Assembly (NCBI GenBank): GCA_023382385.1
Contig: JAHDVH010000003.1
Span: 62,001 to 126,000 of the forward strand
From: a bacterium
GTDB lineage: Bacteria; Electryoneota; RPQS01
Length of the DNA stretch: 64,000 bases
Direction of reading: 5' to 3'
In this document: positions 26,965 through 36,781 of the stretch, piece after piece
Layout of the letters: each line of letters opens with the position of its first letter
Numbering within the stretch: position 1 is the stretch's first letter
Made by a program: the position numbers and the translations under genes
Notes under the pieces: model-generated
What the model was told of the DNA's origin: nothing
Database searches by the model: none
Seen by the model: only the letters and a program-made list of their open reading frames with translations

Positions 26965-28038
26965 ATGAGCAAACCGATAGATGCTGAAAAGCAGAAGAAT
27001 CTCGATCTGACGTTGCAGCAGATCGACAAGCAGTATGGAAAAGGCTCGATTATGCGTCTGGGCGACAGCGGACCGATTGCGAAGCTGGACGTCGTTTCTA
27101 CCGGGTCGCTTTCTCTTGACGCTGCGCTGGGCGTCGGTGGTGTTCCGCGCGGTCGGGTCGTGGAAATCTACGGCCCGGAGTCGTCAGGTAAGACGACACT
27201 GGCACTGACGATCATTTCGGAAGCCCAGAAAAAGGGAGGAAAGGCGGCAATCATAGATGCCGAGCACGCGCTGGATCCAAGTTATGCCCGAGCGCTTGGC
27301 GTGGACATCGATGACCTGCTGGTGTCACAGCCGGACACGGGGGAGCAGGCACTGGACATTGCCGAAATGCTGATCCGTTCAGGCGCGTTGGATGTCATTG
27401 TCATTGACTCTGTGGCGGCTCTGGTTCCCAAGGCCGAGATTGAGGGTGAAATGGGCGACTCGCTGCCGGGACTTCAGGCGAGGCTCATGAGCCAGGCAAT
27501 GCGCAAGTTGACGGCAGTGGTCTCCCGCTCCCGGACTTGTTTGATTTTTATCAACCAGCTGCGCATGAAGATCGGCGTGATGTTTGGTAATCCTGAGACG
27601 ACTACCGGAGGCAACGCACTGAAATTCTACAGCTCCGTGCGCCTCGAGATCCGCCGAATGGCTGCTATCAAGGACGGTGACACGATCATCGGGAACCGAA
27701 CGAAGGTCAAAGTTGTAAAAAACAAAGTCGCACCTCCATTCCGCGAGGCTGAATTCGACATCATCTACGGACAGGGTATTGAGCGGGTCGGAGATTTGCT
27801 CGATCTGGCCTCAACGCTGGAAATTGTGAGCAAGTCTGGAACGTGGTACTCTTTCAAAGACGACCGTCTTGGTCAGGGCCGCGAGCGCGTCATCAGCATG
27901 CTCAAGGAAACCCCTGACATGCTGGCCGCTATTGAGACAGAAGTACGCCGTGAGATGGGCTTCCTCCCCACTGAAGTCACAACACCGGCAGAACCGGAAA
28001 CTGAAAATTCGAAACCAAAATCCAAAAAGTCTGCGTAG
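26965..28038 (+). CDS. recA: Recombinase RecA
   Basis: 357 aa from the ATG at 26965 (GAGGG ribosome site); an in-frame start at 26914 would lie inside the previous gene. Walker A is GPESSGKT (70-77). Walker B is [10 protein letters not shown]. The loop L1 region [23 protein letters not shown] and L2 [21 protein letters not shown] are intact, with no intein. It catalyses strand exchange and LexA-type coprotease activity. No LexA box can be claimed. It is embedded in a run with cinA and thpR upstream and recX downstream. Confidence 0.98.
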   Translation: MSKPIDAEKQKNLDLTLQQIDKQYGKGSIMRLGDSGPIAKLDVVSTGSLSLDAALGVGGVPRGRVVEIYGPESSGKTTLALTIISEAQKKGGKAAIIDAEHALDPSYARALGVDIDDLLVSQPDTGEQALDIAEMLIRSGALDVIVIDSVAALVPKAEIEGEMGDSLPGLQARLMSQAMRKLTAVVSRSRTCLIFINQLRMKIGVMFGNPETTTGGNALKFYSSVRLEIRRMAAIKDGDTIIGNRTKVKVVKNKVAPPFREAEFDIIYGQGIERVGDLLDLASTLEIVSKSGTWYSFKDDRLGQGRERVISMLKETPDMLAAIETEVRREMGFLPTEVTTPAEPETENSKPKSKKSA

Positions 28039-28639
28039 CTTTGTCGGCGGTTTCATCCTGCTCTTGCTGTTTTCCTTCAGCAACTCGCAGGCGTACCACC
28101 TTATTCTGTCCACGGGCTATGCCAATTCTGCTACGCCGAAGACAGGCACAAACGTGGAACGAGGCGGGCTATTCAGGGCCGGCAGTGGCTATGTAGGCAG
28201 CTTTCGCTTTGAAACAGTCAGTCCGCACTTCTTCTGGGGTCCCTCCCTGTTGTTCTGGAACAACGTCACGGGAAACCCGACGCAGTCGTCTCGTACCAAC
28301 TACTTGCAACTTGAGGTAGGGGGTCGAGTGATGTACCGAACCGCCACAGTTCCCGATTTTTACGGCGGTGCGGGTGTGGGGTACAGTTTTGCGCAGGGGA
28401 GTTACCGAGAAAGGTTTTTCGATGCTCCGACCTATACAGTCGACGGGGACTTTCCGACAGCGTCTGTACTGCTGGGTGTCAAGACCGATGCCAGAAAGAA
28501 TGGTGTCGGCGTGCTTGGCGAATTGTCCTACCATTGGGGACTGGACGAACCATCTGCGCCGAGATCGATAGGCCCTGCGAACGCGTACCTTGTGCAAATC
28601 GGTGTATTTTTCGACTCGCAAGCGATGATGGGCAAATGA
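28031..28639 (+). CDS. Exported beta-rich (outer-membrane-type) protein between recA and recX
   Basis: About 200 aa, family not recognised. A signal peptide ([18 protein letters not shown]) is followed by alternating hydrophobic/aromatic strands with Gly/Tyr turns, consistent with a small outer-membrane barrel. No ATG lies between the recA end and the signal peptide. The frame is open further back inside recA to a TTG at 27869. The best start is a CTG at 28031, which would give [13 protein letters not shown] and overlap recA by 8 nt. The start is therefore uncertain. The gene's end overlaps recX in ATGA. Confidence 0.6.
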   Translation: MRSFVGGFILLLLFSFSNSQAYHLILSTGYANSATPKTGTNVERGGLFRAGSGYVGSFRFETVSPHFFWGPSLLFWNNVTGNPTQSSRTNYLQLEVGGRVMYRTATVPDFYGGAGVGYSFAQGSYRERFFDAPTYTVDGDFPTASVLLGVKTDARKNGVGVLGELSYHWGLDEPSAPRSIGPANAYLVQIGVFFDSQAMMGK

Positions 28640-29139
28640 CAACGTCTGAGCGAAAACCTCCCCGTGAGCCGGTGCTTCCTTATGCAGTAAAATTGCTCGC
28701 TGCGAGAAACTATTCGACGCGCAAGCTGCGAGATAAGCTCAAGTTGCGCGGCTATGATATCGCAGAGATCGAGTCTGCGATCGAGAAACTCCGTGAACGG
28801 CGTCTGCTCGATGATGAGCGTTTTGCAGAAGGCTTCGTGCGCACTCGAATTGAAACACACCCGCGAGGCAAGGATGCCCTCGTAAGAGATTTGGTTTCAC
28901 GCGGCATTTCGGCGTCATCCGCAAGAAAAGCTGTCTCAGAATCGCTTTCGGAAGATCAGGAATTGCAGTTGGCGAAAGACCTGATCGCACGCAAGGGCAG
29001 GCAATACGCCGGGCTTGACAAAGTGACGCGAACTCGGCGCTTAACCGCCTTGCTGTCGCGGAGGGGATTCAGGGTTGATACGATTCGAAAGGCGTTACAA
29101 CTTTCTTCCCTTGCGGAAACTCCGGAGGAAAATTCCTGA
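28636..29139 (+). CDS. recX: Regulatory protein RecX
   Basis: 167 aa made of RecX three-helix repeats: AVKLLAARNYSTRKLRDKL, then AIEKLRERRLLDDERFAEGFVRTRI, then DLVSRGISASSARKAVSE. RecX binds RecA filaments and limits their growth. The ATG at 28636 overlaps the previous stop (ATGA) and opens into the conserved part. A longer in-frame start at 28534 is rejected. Confidence 0.93.
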   Translation: MTTSERKPPREPVLPYAVKLLAARNYSTRKLRDKLKLRGYDIAEIESAIEKLRERRLLDDERFAEGFVRTRIETHPRGKDALVRDLVSRGISASSARKAVSESLSEDQELQLAKDLIARKGRQYAGLDKVTRTRRLTALLSRRGFRVDTIRKALQLSSLAETPEENS

Positions 29140-29194
29140 ACCTTGTCAGCCGCTTTCTTTCATCCTTGTCGATTGATTTGGAGGGACCCGCTGC

Positions 29195-29830
29195 ATGAGG
29201 TTTCCGATTCTTCTCTTGATCTTGCTCGTTTGCACGCCTTTTGCTTTTTCGGCGGAGATTGACCGTCTCTCGTATGCCGAAGTGCAACTCGGATTCGCCA
29301 CAACGACAGGTCTGACTGTCTACAAAGATGTCGAAGGTGAGCGTGTTGCACCAGGATCAATCGGTACTACCCTGCAGTTCAGCGGTTACTTTCCGCTGAT
29401 TGGCGTGTTGTCGTTTAGTCCGCACTTCACCCTCTTGACGACGGATGGACGGGTGACCGATGATCCGTCGCCGCCGCCGTCCTTCGATGTCAGATTTCAC
29501 CAGCGGGAATTGGGTTTGGATTTGCTTTTTCGGCCGGGAGACTTGCGAAAACTGAGACTTGGAGCGGGATCTTCGATCGCATGGTGGACAGCGGCAGAAG
29601 ACAATGCTCGGCCTGTAATAGACGGGGAGTATTTGCGGGGAAGATCGATTGACGGACAGGCGTTAATGGGTCGCGGAGTGATCCACCTCGCGCTGCGAAA
29701 TCCTGAAGTCTCAGGTGCCTCGCTGAAGCTCGTCGCCGCCTGGCCGCTCGCCAATCTCATTCGCGTCGAGAACACCGCCGCCACGGGTTACATCGGCCTG
29801 CAGTGTGGTTTTTCCATGATTCTGAACTAA
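29195..29830 (+). CDS. Exported beta-rich protein of unknown function
   Basis: 211 aa. Good ribosome site (GGAGGG, 9 nt before ATG). Signal peptide MRFPILLLILLVCTPFAFSA, then amphipathic beta strands with Gly-rich turns, ending in SMILN. The strand pattern resembles a small outer-membrane barrel. It is similar in style to the protein at 28031-28639, but I see no convincing sequence identity. It is the last gene before alaS, 22 nt away. Confidence 0.6.
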   Translation: MRFPILLLILLVCTPFAFSAEIDRLSYAEVQLGFATTTGLTVYKDVEGERVAPGSIGTTLQFSGYFPLIGVLSFSPHFTLLTTDGRVTDDPSPPPSFDVRFHQRELGLDLLFRPGDLRKLRLGAGSSIAWWTAAEDNARPVIDGEYLRGRSIDGQALMGRGVIHLALRNPEVSGASLKLVAAWPLANLIRVENTAATGYIGLQCGFSMILN

Positions 29831-29852
29831 CCTAACACAGATAACGCACCTT

Positions 29853-32516
29853 ATGACCGCCGCCGAAATTCGTCAGCAATTTCTTGAGTTCTTCAAAGAG
29901 CGACAGCACTTGATTGTTCCCTCGGCTCCAGTCGTTCCGCAGGACGATCCGACATTGCTATTTACGAACGCAGGGATGAATCAGTTCAAACCTTATTTCC
30001 TCGGACTTGCCAAGCCTGAAGCGACACGCATTGCCGACACTCAGAAGTGCATCCGCGTTTCAGGCAAACACAATGATCTCGAAGAAGTCGGTGTGTCACC
30101 GTACCATCATACCTTCTTTGAGATGCTCGGCAACTGGAGCTTCGGCGACTATTTCAAGTATGACTCGATCCGCTGGGGCTGGGAATTGATGACCGATGTC
30201 TTCAAGCTTCCCAAGGATAAGCTCTATGCCACTGTATTCGAGACCGACGATGAAGCAGAGGCCCTCTGGCGCAACGAAACGGACATCCTCCCGTCGCATG
30301 TTTTGAGATTTGGAAAGAAAGATAACTGGTGGTCTATGGGGGACACCGGTCCATGCGGCCCTTGTACTGAAATCCATATTGATCGCGGCCCTGAGTTTGA
30401 CAGCGATCCAAATGCCTTCGTGAATACCGGTTCGCGCAGGTACATTGAGCTTTGGAATCACGTCTTCATACAGTTCGACTCGCAGCAAGACGGCAGCCTC
30501 GTACAGCTTCCTGCCAAGCATGTGGACACAGGTGCGGGCCTCGAACGATTCGCGGCGGTGCTCGGCGGGTACCGCTCCAATTATGACACCGATTTGTTCC
30601 AGCCGTTGATTCGCGAGATTGTCAATTTGACCGGCAGGGAGTATGCTCAGGAAGATTCAGGTATTCCCCATCGAGTGATCGCCGATCACGTGCGCTGTCT
30701 GACATTTGCAATCGGCGATGGAGCGATGCCGGGGAATGAAGGACGAGGTTACGTGCTGAGACGCATTCTGCGCCGAGCCGCACGCTTCGGTCGAAAACTC
30801 GACCTGCATGAGCCGTTCTTACACAAACTCGTTCCGGTCCTCATCGATACGATGGGTCAGGTCTTTCCGGAAATCAAGGATAGACACGCACACATTGCGC
30901 GAGTGATCGAAGCGGAAGAATCACATTTTGGCAAGACATTGGATCGCGGCTTAGAACAATTTGACGCCGTGCTTGTGGAAGCACGCAAGACGAATGCCGC
31001 GGAGATACCCGGTGAAGAAGCTTTCAAGCTCTACGACACTTTTGGGTTTCCGCTTGACCTTACACAGTTGATGGCAAGAGAAAGCGGCTTGACAGTTGAT
31101 GAAGCGGGATTCCACCAGGCTATGGAGCGTCAGCGGGCACGCGCAAGAGCCGCAGGGAGTTTCAAGACGGATCGCGATGATTTCATACTGAATGGCGAGC
31201 TGCCGTCGACAGAGTTCGTCGGTTACGACACATTGTCTGCGGCGACACAGATCCTTCCAGTTCACTTTGATCCCGAAAGCGGCCGATTCCTCTTTGCCGC
31301 AACACGAACTCCCTTCTACGTGGAGTCGGGCGGGCAAGTCTCGGATACAGGATTTGTCGAGTTCATGCTCGGTGAAGACATATTTCGGTCGAAAGTGGCG
31401 GGCGCATCGCGTCGAGATAAAGCTATACTCCATACTGCGATGCTCGATCATCTCGTTCCGGGTTTGCTGGAGGCTGTGTCGCAGAAGCAGTGGCTTAGCG
31501 CCGAGCTTTCTGTGGCGCGAGACCATCGCCTTCCTACCCAGTTCAATCACACTGCGACTCATCTGCTGCACGCTGCACTTAGGGCGGCATTCGGCGAGCA
31601 TGTGCATCAGGCAGGTTCGTATGTCGGACCAGATTACTTGCGTTTTGACTATACACACTTTGACAAACCAAAACCAGACGAACTCGCACAGATTGAACTT
31701 CAGGTCAACGACTGGATACGCGGAAACTTCCTCGTGAATCCGGCTATTGTACCATTGAAACTAGCACAGAACCTTGGCGCGATGGCATTGTTCGGTGAGA
31801 AGTACGGTGATGAAGTGCGAATGATTGAGATATCTGACGACGAGCAGATAGTTTCACGCGAACTTTGCGGTGGATGTCACGTGCGGAGAACTGGCGATAT
31901 TGGCGTATTTGTAATCAAAGCAGAGACCTCCGCGGCAGCGGGAATTCGCCGCATTGAAGCGCTGACAGGAGAGTCGGCGTGGAGTTTTCTTGCACAGCAG
32001 CGCAATAAGGTCGATGAGTTCATCGACCTGCTTGGCAGCGCCGGAAGTGACCCTGCGGAGAAGTTGAGGCTTACGCTCGAAGAAAAGAAGAAACTTCAGA
32101 AGGAGCTTGATCAGCTTCGCGCGCAGGTGGCAGGAAACGCCATGCAGACTCTCGCGGAGCAGGCAATCCCGGTCGGCGGGATCAAACTTGTTTCCAAGCG
32201 CGTCAGTGCTCAGAACCTCGATCAACTCAAGGAGATGGGCGATGCGATTCGGGAACAGCTTGGAAGCGGCATTGGAGTGCTGGGAATGGTTGCTGAAGAC
32301 AAACCTTCACTGGTAGTGGTAGTTACTCCAGACTTAGTGAAGGCGGGGTGGGACGCGGTGCCCATTGTAAAAGAGCTTGCCAAACTCATGAAGGGCGGCG
32401 GTGGTGGTAAAGCCCACCTTGCCACCGCAGGAGGCAAAGACGCATCTGCGCTCGATCAGGCTCTCTCTGCCGCAGCACAACTGATTCAAAATCTTGCGAC
32501 AGCGGCCGCAAAATGA
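29853..32516 (+). CDS. alaS: Alanyl-tRNA synthetase
   Basis: 887 aa class II synthetase with all domains. The catalytic core opens with AAEIRQQFLEFFKERQHLIVPSAPVVP and includes FTNAGMNQFKP. The editing domain has HTATHLLHAAL (HxxxH) and CGGCH (Cys and His zinc ligands). The C-terminal coiled coil (LRLTLEEKKKLQKELDQLRAQ) precedes the C-Ala/DHHA1 domain with KGGGGGKAHLATAGG. It charges tRNA-Ala through the G3-U70 pair; such a tRNA is at 20461. It is translationally coupled to gmhA (ATGA). Confidence 0.98.
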   Translation: MTAAEIRQQFLEFFKERQHLIVPSAPVVPQDDPTLLFTNAGMNQFKPYFLGLAKPEATRIADTQKCIRVSGKHNDLEEVGVSPYHHTFFEMLGNWSFGDYFKYDSIRWGWELMTDVFKLPKDKLYATVFETDDEAEALWRNETDILPSHVLRFGKKDNWWSMGDTGPCGPCTEIHIDRGPEFDSDPNAFVNTGSRRYIELWNHVFIQFDSQQDGSLVQLPAKHVDTGAGLERFAAVLGGYRSNYDTDLFQPLIREIVNLTGREYAQEDSGIPHRVIADHVRCLTFAIGDGAMPGNEGRGYVLRRILRRAARFGRKLDLHEPFLHKLVPVLIDTMGQVFPEIKDRHAHIARVIEAEESHFGKTLDRGLEQFDAVLVEARKTNAAEIPGEEAFKLYDTFGFPLDLTQLMARESGLTVDEAGFHQAMERQRARARAAGSFKTDRDDFILNGELPSTEFVGYDTLSAATQILPVHFDPESGRFLFAATRTPFYVESGGQVSDTGFVEFMLGEDIFRSKVAGASRRDKAILHTAMLDHLVPGLLEAVSQKQWLSAELSVARDHRLPTQFNHTATHLLHAALRAAFGEHVHQAGSYVGPDYLRFDYTHFDKPKPDELAQIELQVNDWIRGNFLVNPAIVPLKLAQNLGAMALFGEKYGDEVRMIEISDDEQIVSRELCGGCHVRRTGDIGVFVIKAETSAAAGIRRIEALTGESAWSFLAQQRNKVDEFIDLLGSAGSDPAEKLRLTLEEKKKLQKELDQLRAQVAGNAMQTLAEQAIPVGGIKLVSKRVSAQNLDQLKEMGDAIREQLGSGIGVLGMVAEDKPSLVVVVTPDLVKAGWDAVPIVKELAKLMKGGGGGKAHLATAGGKDASALDQALSAAAQLIQNLATAAAK

Positions 32517-33163
32517 GCAAGCCCGAACACCTCGCTTCAGTTCACGACCCTTTGATGGTTAAAGCCATCGAGAAATTGCAACATGCAGTGCAAGAAGCTG
32601 CAACGATGCACAGTCAGCTTTCCACGACTTGTTTTGCTGAGTTGACAGCCATTGCCCAAGCCTGCTCAAGTACCCTGCGTCACGGCGGCAAATTGTTTTT
32701 TTGCGGCAATGGGGGATCGGCTGCGGAGTGCCAGCATCTTGCAACCGAATTTGTCGTCAGGCTCACAGCCCAGCGCGAACGACAAGCACTTGCAGCCATC
32801 GCCTTGACCACCGATACATCACTTATCACTGCGTGCTCCAATGACTACGGATTTGATCGTGTTTTCTCCCGGCAGGTTGAGGCTTTGATGCACGCCGGCG
32901 ATGTCCTGTTCCTTTTGTCTACATCCGGTCGCTCTCCAAATCTCATACTTGCTGCAGAGGCGGCGGCTAAGATCGGCGGTAAGCGAGTGGCCATGCTGGG
33001 GATGGACCCCACTCCCTTGGATCGTCATGCAGATTACGTGTTGCATATTCCATCAGCGTCCGGTCAGCGTGTGCAGGAAGCTCATTTGCTCTGCGGACAC
33101 ATGCTGGTTGAACTCATTGAAGACTTACTTTCGAGCGGCGATAACCTCCATTCGACTCGATGA
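32513..33163 (+). CDS. gmhA: SIS-domain phosphoheptose isomerase
   Basis: 216 aa. The SIS fold has FFCGNGGSAAECQHLATEFVVRL (phosphate-binding Ser and active-site Glu region), LTTDTSLITACSNDYGFDRVFSRQ, and LLSTSGRSPNLILA. This matches GmhA, which isomerises sedoheptulose-7-phosphate to heptose-7-phosphate for lipopolysaccharide core synthesis. DiaA is the main alternative, but the length and TDTSLITACSNDYGF favour GmhA. It overlaps alaS and the next gene by 4 nt each. Confidence 0.88.
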   Translation: MSKPEHLASVHDPLMVKAIEKLQHAVQEAATMHSQLSTTCFAELTAIAQACSSTLRHGGKLFFCGNGGSAAECQHLATEFVVRLTAQRERQALAAIALTTDTSLITACSNDYGFDRVFSRQVEALMHAGDVLFLLSTSGRSPNLILAAEAAAKIGGKRVAMLGMDPTPLDRHADYVLHIPSASGQRVQEAHLLCGHMLVELIEDLLSSGDNLHSTR

Positions 33164-35241
33164 CTTTTCTTAATTCTGCGCTGCTTGCCGCTCTCTCACT
33201 CGGACTGATCCCGATACTTATTCACCTTCTGAACCGTCAGCGGTTTAAGGAGGTGGACTTTCCGACGCTACGCTTCTTGCAGGAGATGCAGAGGCAAAAG
33301 ATGCGTCGTGTACGGGTACGCCAATGGCTGTTGCTGGTGCTCCGCACCCTGGCAATTCTCGCTTTGGTGTTTGCGATGGCCAGACCCGTTTTGCGTTCTG
33401 AGACCGGATTTTTGGGAACCGGCGAAGCGAGGGCGAGCGTTGTACTTGTCCTTGATCGCTCAGCTTCAATGCGCGCCGAATCTCCAAATGGCACACGCTT
33501 TAGAGAGCTACAGACGCGTGCGCAAGAAGTAATCCAGTCTCTCGGCTCCTACGATGAGATACAGATCGTCTGGGCCGACCCTGTCCCGCAGTTGTTCCCC
33601 GACTCCCCCACGCAACACAAAGCTTTGCTGCGTGAAGCGATAGAGGCTGCCACAGCACAGGAGTCCGGCGGCACGTTGTCTGATGCTGTGGGTCAAGCGA
33701 GAAGCATCTTAGGCAAGTCGCAGAATCTGCTGAAGGAAGTATACGTCATTTCCGACTTCAGTGAAAGCGCATGGCTCGAACGATTGCCCGATGCTCCTAT
33801 ACTTCCCAATGACGTCCGTCTCTACGTCGTCCCCATTGCCAAAGACGATGTGCAAAATGTAGGGATTGTCCATGCGGAAATCTCATCCAGACTAATTGCC
33901 CCGGGGCGCACAATAGAGCTAAGCTTTTCTGTGGTTAACAGTGGCAGCGATGCGGTTAGTGATCGAATAGTTTCCGCCTATCTGGATGGTGCTCGCGTAG
34001 CACAGTCACGACTTTCTCTTAGAGCTAGTGAAGCGCGAACAGAGCAGCTTCGATTTGTTCCTGAGAGCGTCGGAGACATGGCGGGATACGTGAGGCTCGA
34101 AGATACGGATGCCTTCGCTGATGATGATGTCAGGCGATTTGTATTGCGTGTGCCTGCCCGTCTGAACGTCGCCATTGTCGGGGCGATTGGGCCGGCACGC
34201 AGACTGACCGCCTTGGCGATGGACCCTGCTGCAAGCGCAGAGTCTTTCGTGCACGCAGTGGAAATGACGACCTCTGAGTTTGAGTCAGCGGATTGGTTGA
34301 GCTATGATGCGGTATTTGTGGTTGACGCACCCGCGTTCTCCGGTGGTTTTGCAGAACGCGCGCGAAGCTACCTGCAAACAGGACGTGGAATCTTCGTCGC
34401 AGGTGGTCCAAATTTTGATCTGAGATCTCATGCCGTATGGATGCAAGCATTGGGTCTGCCGGCACCGCTCGGTGTTGACGATGCGGGAGACGGCCGTACG
34501 CGTTGGAGCAAGGTTGATCTGGAGCATCCTCTTTTTGAAGGCGTCTTTCAGGAAAGGCCTGCCGACATTTCACCTGAGTTCGCGCGAACGCTTGCGATAT
34601 CCCGCGATGCCGCAGCCGCCACGGTAATCGAAGGAGCTGGAGGCAAGGTCTATTTGTGCGAGGCGACTCAGGGACGTGGGCGAATTCTCTTCTTTACGAG
34701 TTCGCCTGATCCGGAATGGTCGTCCCTGTTTCGCGCAGGTATCTTTGCCCCGCTGATGACGGGAAGTGCGGCTTACCTGGCTGGCTCAGGACGAGCGGGC
34801 GTTGACTTGACACAGACGGTTGGTCAGGGAGGTGAACTACTGCTACGTTCAACGGATGCCATACAGTATGATCTTTCGTCCAACGAAGTCTCCCTGAAGT
34901 TGACAGCTTCACCTGTTGCTGGCGGGCAAGTTTTGCGCATTCCTCCCCTAAGTTCCAGTGGCGAGTTTCGATTGCGCCAGGCAGAGCGCGACGTGCTGCC
35001 AATCGTTGTCAATATCCCTGCGAAAGAATCTTTCTTGAAACCTATGACCGACGATCTGCACTTGGAAAGTCTTGGGGGACAGCTGCAGCGATTGGGTCAG
35101 ACAGCAAACATGGAGACCGTGATCAGCGAAGGCAGATACGGGCGTGAACTTTGGAGACTCTTTCTAATGCTGGCGCTGTGCCTGCTAATCGCTGAAATGT
35201 TCATTGCGCGAACACCGAAGAAGGAAGCGATTGCGACATAG
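33160..35241 (+). CDS. BatA-type membrane protein with VWA domain
   Basis: 693 aa. The N-terminal BatA region has a first helix (LLAALSLGLIPILIHLLNR), a cytosolic basic loop (RQKMRRVRVRQW) and a second helix. A von Willebrand A domain follows, with the MIDAS motif DRSAS, Thr in GGTLSDA and Asp in VISDFSES. The C-terminal half contains a glutamine-amidotransferase-like region (DAVFVVDAPAFSGGF...GIFVAGGP) and a final membrane helix (LFLMLALCLLIAEMFIA). Such proteins usually sit with moxR and other bat genes. Here none is nearby. The ATG overlaps the gmhA stop. Confidence 0.85.
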   Translation: MTFLNSALLAALSLGLIPILIHLLNRQRFKEVDFPTLRFLQEMQRQKMRRVRVRQWLLLVLRTLAILALVFAMARPVLRSETGFLGTGEARASVVLVLDRSASMRAESPNGTRFRELQTRAQEVIQSLGSYDEIQIVWADPVPQLFPDSPTQHKALLREAIEAATAQESGGTLSDAVGQARSILGKSQNLLKEVYVISDFSESAWLERLPDAPILPNDVRLYVVPIAKDDVQNVGIVHAEISSRLIAPGRTIELSFSVVNSGSDAVSDRIVSAYLDGARVAQSRLSLRASEARTEQLRFVPESVGDMAGYVRLEDTDAFADDDVRRFVLRVPARLNVAIVGAIGPARRLTALAMDPAASAESFVHAVEMTTSEFESADWLSYDAVFVVDAPAFSGGFAERARSYLQTGRGIFVAGGPNFDLRSHAVWMQALGLPAPLGVDDAGDGRTRWSKVDLEHPLFEGVFQERPADISPEFARTLAISRDAAAATVIEGAGGKVYLCEATQGRGRILFFTSSPDPEWSSLFRAGIFAPLMTGSAAYLAGSGRAGVDLTQTVGQGGELLLRSTDAIQYDLSSNEVSLKLTASPVAGGQVLRIPPLSSSGEFRLRQAERDVLPIVVNIPAKESFLKPMTDDLHLESLGGQLQRLGQTANMETVISEGRYGRELWRLFLMLALCLLIAEMFIARTPKKEAIAT

Positions 35242-35261
35242 CCGATCCAGACATTTATGCA

Positions 35262-35289
35262 AAAGAGGCTCCCGCGAGGGAGCCTCTTT
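35262..35289. terminator. Perfect hairpin terminator between convergent genes
   Basis: A 12-bp perfect stem (AAAGAGGCTCCC with GGGAGCCTCTTT) around a GCGA tetraloop. It lies 20 nt after the BatA/VWA gene and 19 nt after the convergent T9SS cargo gene. The A/T ends of the stem let it serve both strands, although no long T run follows. Confidence 0.75.
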
Positions 35290-35308
35290 GTTGGCCCCCA
35301 AATCACTA

Positions 35309-36781
35309 TCAGCGAAGAAGAGTTACACGGACGGACGAATGAGCGTCGCTTGCACGAAGCCAATAGGATCCGCTGGGCAAGCCGTCAGGCAGTTTCCAAG
35401 TCCGACTCATGTTTGATCCACCTATACTTGTAATCTCTCTTCCTAAAATGTCGTACAGACGAATCTGTGACGACTCGCCAAGAGGAGCGATCGTCACCCA
35501 ACCGGTCGTAGGATTGGGAAACAGACTTAGTGTAGGCGAGGGACTTCGGGACTGATCTTCACTTGCAGTACCTCTCCATGAACCGTCGAAAAACACATCT
35601 CCGTCGTCACCGATCAGACGACCACTCCAGACGACCGCGAAGCCTTCTTCATCGGCGGCACATCCAAAACCTTCAGAAACTACAAGCCCGTTCAGATCCG
35701 AGACCGGTTCTTCCAATTCCCATGCCCAAGGTTGGTTGATACTGGCACGGCGAAACAAGAGCTGTCCGGTCTGGTTTTGTACCTGAACACGGGCATAGCA
35801 AATGCCAATCTCACCTGCCGCTTCCATCAATCGCGGGTTTACGTTATCGAAGGGGCTATCCGTAAGCTGAAGGGGGTCTGACCACGACACGCCGTTGTCC
35901 GGGGAGTACGTCGCGTAAATCTCACGGGCGACAGAGGCATTGTTCCGTCGCTGATATGCAAGCATGATCGTACTCTCACGGGAGATAAGAGTGGGCCTTG
36001 TCTGAGCGTAGCTGCTGATATCGGGAGTTAATTGAGTGCTCCAGTGACTGCCAAGGTCATCTGAGTAATACAATGCTATCTGCTCGCCGGTTGAACCTGG
36101 CCGGTCAATCGCGGTGGCAACCCAAAGCCTCTCATTCTCACCTTCCCATGTCACTGCGGCTGCGATACTCGCCGAAGAATCCTGCATGGGAAGGCCCGAT
36201 GCGAACCAGCCGCTACTAAACCAGTCCTGACCGTAGTTCATCGCATAGAAGTGACCAAGCGTCCCCATGCCATTTGAAGAAGCTGCCAGCACAAACAAGT
36301 GAACATAAGGATCCTCGTTGGAAAAGTCGAAGTCTGAGAGCAATACTGCGTCTTTCAGCACCGTATTCTCGGGGACAACCAGAGGAGAGGAAGGTTCCGG
36401 CCAATTTGACGACGTATGAGATATTCTGCGATAGTGTATATCTGAGCCATCGCGAGCAAAATTCGATATATACGCGTACCGGTCGTCACTGGCAGTTGCG
36501 AACTTTATGTACTCAGGAGTCACTGTCCTGTCAGTAAACGCTTCCCAAACTTCGCCGTACAATTGCGAGGTTCGCATGCTCAGGACATTTGATTCGCGCA
36601 CACAAAAGGCTCGAAACTGACCGTCACCGATCGGGACTACTTGCGGACTCCATTCGTGTTGATCCGTACCAAAAACTACCACATCATGACTCCAGTCCAG
36701 CTGCGCACAAAGCACACCCGGCAGTAGCAGGATTGAGAAAAGACTAAAGGTCTGACCAGAGTTGAAGTATCTGAATCGCAT
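35309..36781 (-). CDS. Secreted protein with BNR-like repeats and T9SS C-terminal sorting domain
   Basis: About 490 aa. Signal peptide MRFRYFNSGQTFSLFSILLL (continuing to VLCA) from the ATG at 36781, preferred over an in-frame start at 36811 deeper in asd. The body has repeats of the sialidase/BNR type (GSHWSTQL, NGVSWSDPL). The last 75 residues match the type IX sorting domain: LSLFPNPTTGWVTI, then IRLYDILGREI, then LPDGLPSGSYWLRAS. This implies export through the Sec system and then T9SS. No catalytic residue can be named. It overlaps asd by 38 nt and ends the slt-selD-asd operon. Confidence 0.85.
   Translation of the reverse strand: MRFRYFNSGQTFSLFSILLLPGVLCAQLDWSHDVVVFGTDQHEWSPQVVPIGDGQFRAFCVRESNVLSMRTSQLYGEVWEAFTDRTVTPEYIKFATASDDRYAYISNFARDGSDIHYRRISHTSSNWPEPSSPLVVPENTVLKDAVLLSDFDFSNEDPYVHLFVLAASSNGMGTLGHFYAMNYGQDWFSSGWFASGLPMQDSSASIAAAVTWEGENERLWVATAIDRPGSTGEQIALYYSDDLGSHWSTQLTPDISSYAQTRPTLISRESTIMLAYQRRNNASVAREIYATYSPDNGVSWSDPLQLTDSPFDNVNPRLMEAAGEIGICYARVQVQNQTGQLLFRRASINQPWAWELEEPVSDLNGLVVSEGFGCAADEEGFAVVWSGRLIGDDGDVFFDGSWRGTASEDQSRSPSPTLSLFPNPTTGWVTIAPLGESSQIRLYDILGREITSIGGSNMSRTWKLPDGLPSGSYWLRASDAHSSVRVTLLR

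Noticed and set aside
30951-31658. A 235-codon minus-strand frame inside alaS
   Set aside because: It lies opposite conserved synthetase sequence, has Cys/Arg-rich non-protein-like composition and matches no family.
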